Position numbers and translations under genes: made by a program | In this document: positions 62,670 through 64,000 of the stretch, one piece after another | Position numbering within the stretch: the stretch's first letter is position 1 | Layout: the number at the start of each line of letters is the position of its first letter | Assembly (NCBI GenBank): GCA_017854775.1 | Contig: JAFMHC010000002.1 | Span: 1 to 64,000, forward strand | From: Gammaproteobacteria bacterium | Lineage (GTDB): Bacteria; Pseudomonadota; Gammaproteobacteria; Arenicellales; Arenicellaceae | Direction of reading: 5' to 3' | Length of the DNA stretch: 64,000 bases | Notes under the pieces: generated by a model | Databases searched by the model: none | Told to the model about the DNA's origin: nothing | The model's input: only the letters and a program-made list of their open reading frames with translations

Positions 62670-64000
62670 TTAGCTGTCAGCAAGCATCGGAGTAAAACTT
62701 TCGGCTTCTTGTATTAGCAGCGGCGGCTGACTTACAACTCTGGGTTCTGTAATCAGTTTTTTAAGACCGGTCTCGACCGCTAAATATTGATCAATGGCAG
62801 GCTGTGTATGCTCGATATAAGCTGTCATCTCAGCAATAGTATCTGGGAATTCCTCAAGTAATGATGAATAACTTGATTGCTTATAAACAATGGCATGGGT
62901 TGTGGTTGGCCCAGTTCCCTCGCTTGCAGTTTCTCTAAGATGGTTACAGCCACTTAACAATGGATATTGCTTTCCCCAACAATGCCCGCCTAAATATAAA
63001 ATGTCCCAGCTCTCAGTTTTCGCCTCCGCCAGACTGTTGGCAAGGCTGGTAAGTGTGGCCGCATCAAATATCACATCGTCTTCCAATACCAACACATTCT
63101 GGTGCCGATTTATCGATGCCGTTTGGATTATTGTTCGGTGAGACAAGGCGCACCCTATGTGGTGATTTTCGGGTGTTTCAATTGCCGAGAAACGCTGCAC
63201 TCGATGGCCAATACCAAGTAGATCGAATTGTGCTTTTACCGCGCTCCACCGAGCTTGATCGCGATCTAGGTTGATACAGTAGATAGCATCAAAATAGAAG
63301 AATGGATTATCAATTTCGGCTTCAATGTTAGCTACGATTTTGACGGTCTCAGCCTCGCCAATATGTGAATTAAAGTGTTCAATCATCGGGCCATTATCAA
63401 TGCCCAATTCTTGATGCGCAATCATGTAATTACGCATACGGTCTGCCCAATTGAGCGCATAACGAGTGCCCATCGGTCGGTTAAAGCGATGCAGCCAGCG
63501 TAAAAACGGCAGACAGAGAGTTCGGCCACCGGCGCGGCGAACTTTCTCGTGTACATAGCCCTCTTCGCCTCCAAACCCGCTAAAACGTGGGTTTACTTGC
63601 GGCCAACTATCTTTGCGAAAAGCAAACAAACCGAGCCCTTGCATTGGGATATCAAAACCAGGGCCATCGAGCTCGTAGGCTCTCGGGTCTGTAGCCCAAC
63701 TCCCATACATACCAGCACCCCAACTAGGCGCAAAATGCGACGACAGCGAATGCATATCATCATTGACCAATGGCCCTTGAAGCAAATCGTGTGTATCGGG
63801 ATTAGCGTCGATATAGTCCAGCAATTGTTTGATTGCGCCGGGCACAATCATCACATGTGAATCCATGCACAGAATGTAAGGCGAGTTAGTTCGATTAATC
63901 AATGAAAATCGAGACCAAGTACCTTGAAAATTATCGCCTTGAATATAGCGGTAGTTGGGCATCGAATCGCCAAGCAACTTAAGCGCATCGGCGCAAATGC
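62670..64000 (-). CDS. Glycosyltransferase, GT2-like plus GT25 domain, 5' end outside the window
   Basis: The open frame reads on without a stop to the right edge (before MPNYRYIQGDNF the codons give KLLGDS), so the start lies beyond base 64000. The visible ~443 residues hold the second half of a GT2/GalNAc-transferase-like domain (CMDSHVMIVPGAIKQLLDY with DxH, then FSGFGGEEGYVHEKVRRAGG). A GT25 (LPS beta-galactosyltransferase type) domain follows: YFDAIYCINLDRDQARW, IGCALSHRTII and VLVLEDDVIF. It likely builds a surface polysaccharide or lipooligosaccharide. Two-domain chains of this kind are less common than separate GT2 and GT25 proteins. Confidence 0.88.
   Translation of the reverse strand, partial: ICADALKLLGDSMPNYRYIQGDNFQGTWSRFSLINRTNSPYILCMDSHVMIVPGAIKQLLDYIDANPDTHDLLQGPLVNDDMHSLSSHFAPSWGAGMYGSWATDPRAYELDGPGFDIPMQGLGLFAFRKDSWPQVNPRFSGFGGEEGYVHEKVRRAGGRTLCLPFLRWLHRFNRPMGTRYALNWADRMRNYMIAHQELGIDNGPMIEHFNSHIGEAETVKIVANIEAEIDNPFFYFDAIYCINLDRDQARWSAVKAQFDLLGIGHRVQRFSAIETPENHHIGCALSHRTIIQTASINRHQNVLVLEDDVIFDAATLTSLANSLAEAKTESWDILYLGGHCWGKQYPLLSGCNHLRETASEGTGPTTTHAIVYKQSSYSSLLEEFPDTIAEMTAYIEHTQPAIDQYLAVETGLKKLITEPRVVSQPPLLIQEAESFTPMLADS

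Noticed and set aside
1-64000. tRNA or rRNA genes and phage or plasmid functions
   Set aside because: I looked in the intergenic regions and saw no cloverleaf, no rRNA-like block, no integrase and no replication gene. Small RNAs without strong structure could have been missed.

Overview
The window looks like a chromosomal segment of a free-living, probably marine, gammaproteobacterium. The evidence is two TonB-dependent receptors, an RND efflux operon, an oxidoreductase-SelD fusion next to MnmH, a wax-ester/diacylglycerol acyltransferase, a TRAP transporter and a pectin-degradation locus. The genus cannot be fixed from sequence alone. No rRNA, tRNA, transposase, phage gene or CRISPR array was seen.

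Layout. 1-7.9 kb: mixed genes (two-repeat secreted protein, GST, small membrane protein, SpeE-like methyltransferase, TonB receptor, DoxX, LysR). 7.9-14.8 kb: one leftward RND efflux operon (TetR, adaptor, permease, outer-membrane channel) behind a 32-bp perfect palindrome. 15.1-18.6 kb: selenium operon (mnmH, oxidoreductase-selD fusion). 18.7-22.3 kb: WS/DGAT with a lysine-rich tail, msrA and an epoxide hydrolase. 22.5-26.5 kb: ECF sigma factor, membrane anti-sigma candidate and two exported HEAT-repeat proteins. 26.6-33.2 kb: a small carrier-protein gene cluster (DUF1330, AMP ligase, secreted protein, ACP, FabA/Z-like dehydratase, NTF2-like protein, CMD protein) with a divergent LysR regulator. 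33.3-38.9 kb: alpha/beta hydrolase, then a 1.1-kb tandem duplication that copied a small secreted-protein gene and the 3' end of an NhaP-type antiporter gene, leaving a decayed fragment.

39.1-61.9 kb is a pectin/rhamnogalacturonan utilisation locus. A leftward operon encodes a TRAP transporter, a DUF4861-GH105 protein, KduI, KduD, KdgK and a three-domain enzyme (SGNH acetylesterase, CE8-like pectinesterase, GH105). A TonB receptor and a LacI regulator are divergent from each other. A rightward operon encodes a GH28 polygalacturonase (predicted Tat lipoprotein), UxaA, UxaC and a UxuB-family reductase. The saturated branch (GH28, UxaC, reductase, UxaA) and the unsaturated branch (GH105, KduI, KduD) meet at 2-keto-3-deoxygluconate, which KdgK phosphorylates. 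Four near-identical partly palindromic sites (core TGCCACCGGTAGCA) lie before the TRAP operon, the receptor/lacI pair and the GH28 operon, so the locus is probably one LacI regulon. No polysaccharide lyase and no KDPG aldolase are present in the window.

The window ends with an exported NTF2-like protein and a GT2-GT25 glycosyltransferase that runs off the right edge. Short tandem repeats occur at several gene ends (9.4, 21.0-21.2, 27.4, 35.3 kb).
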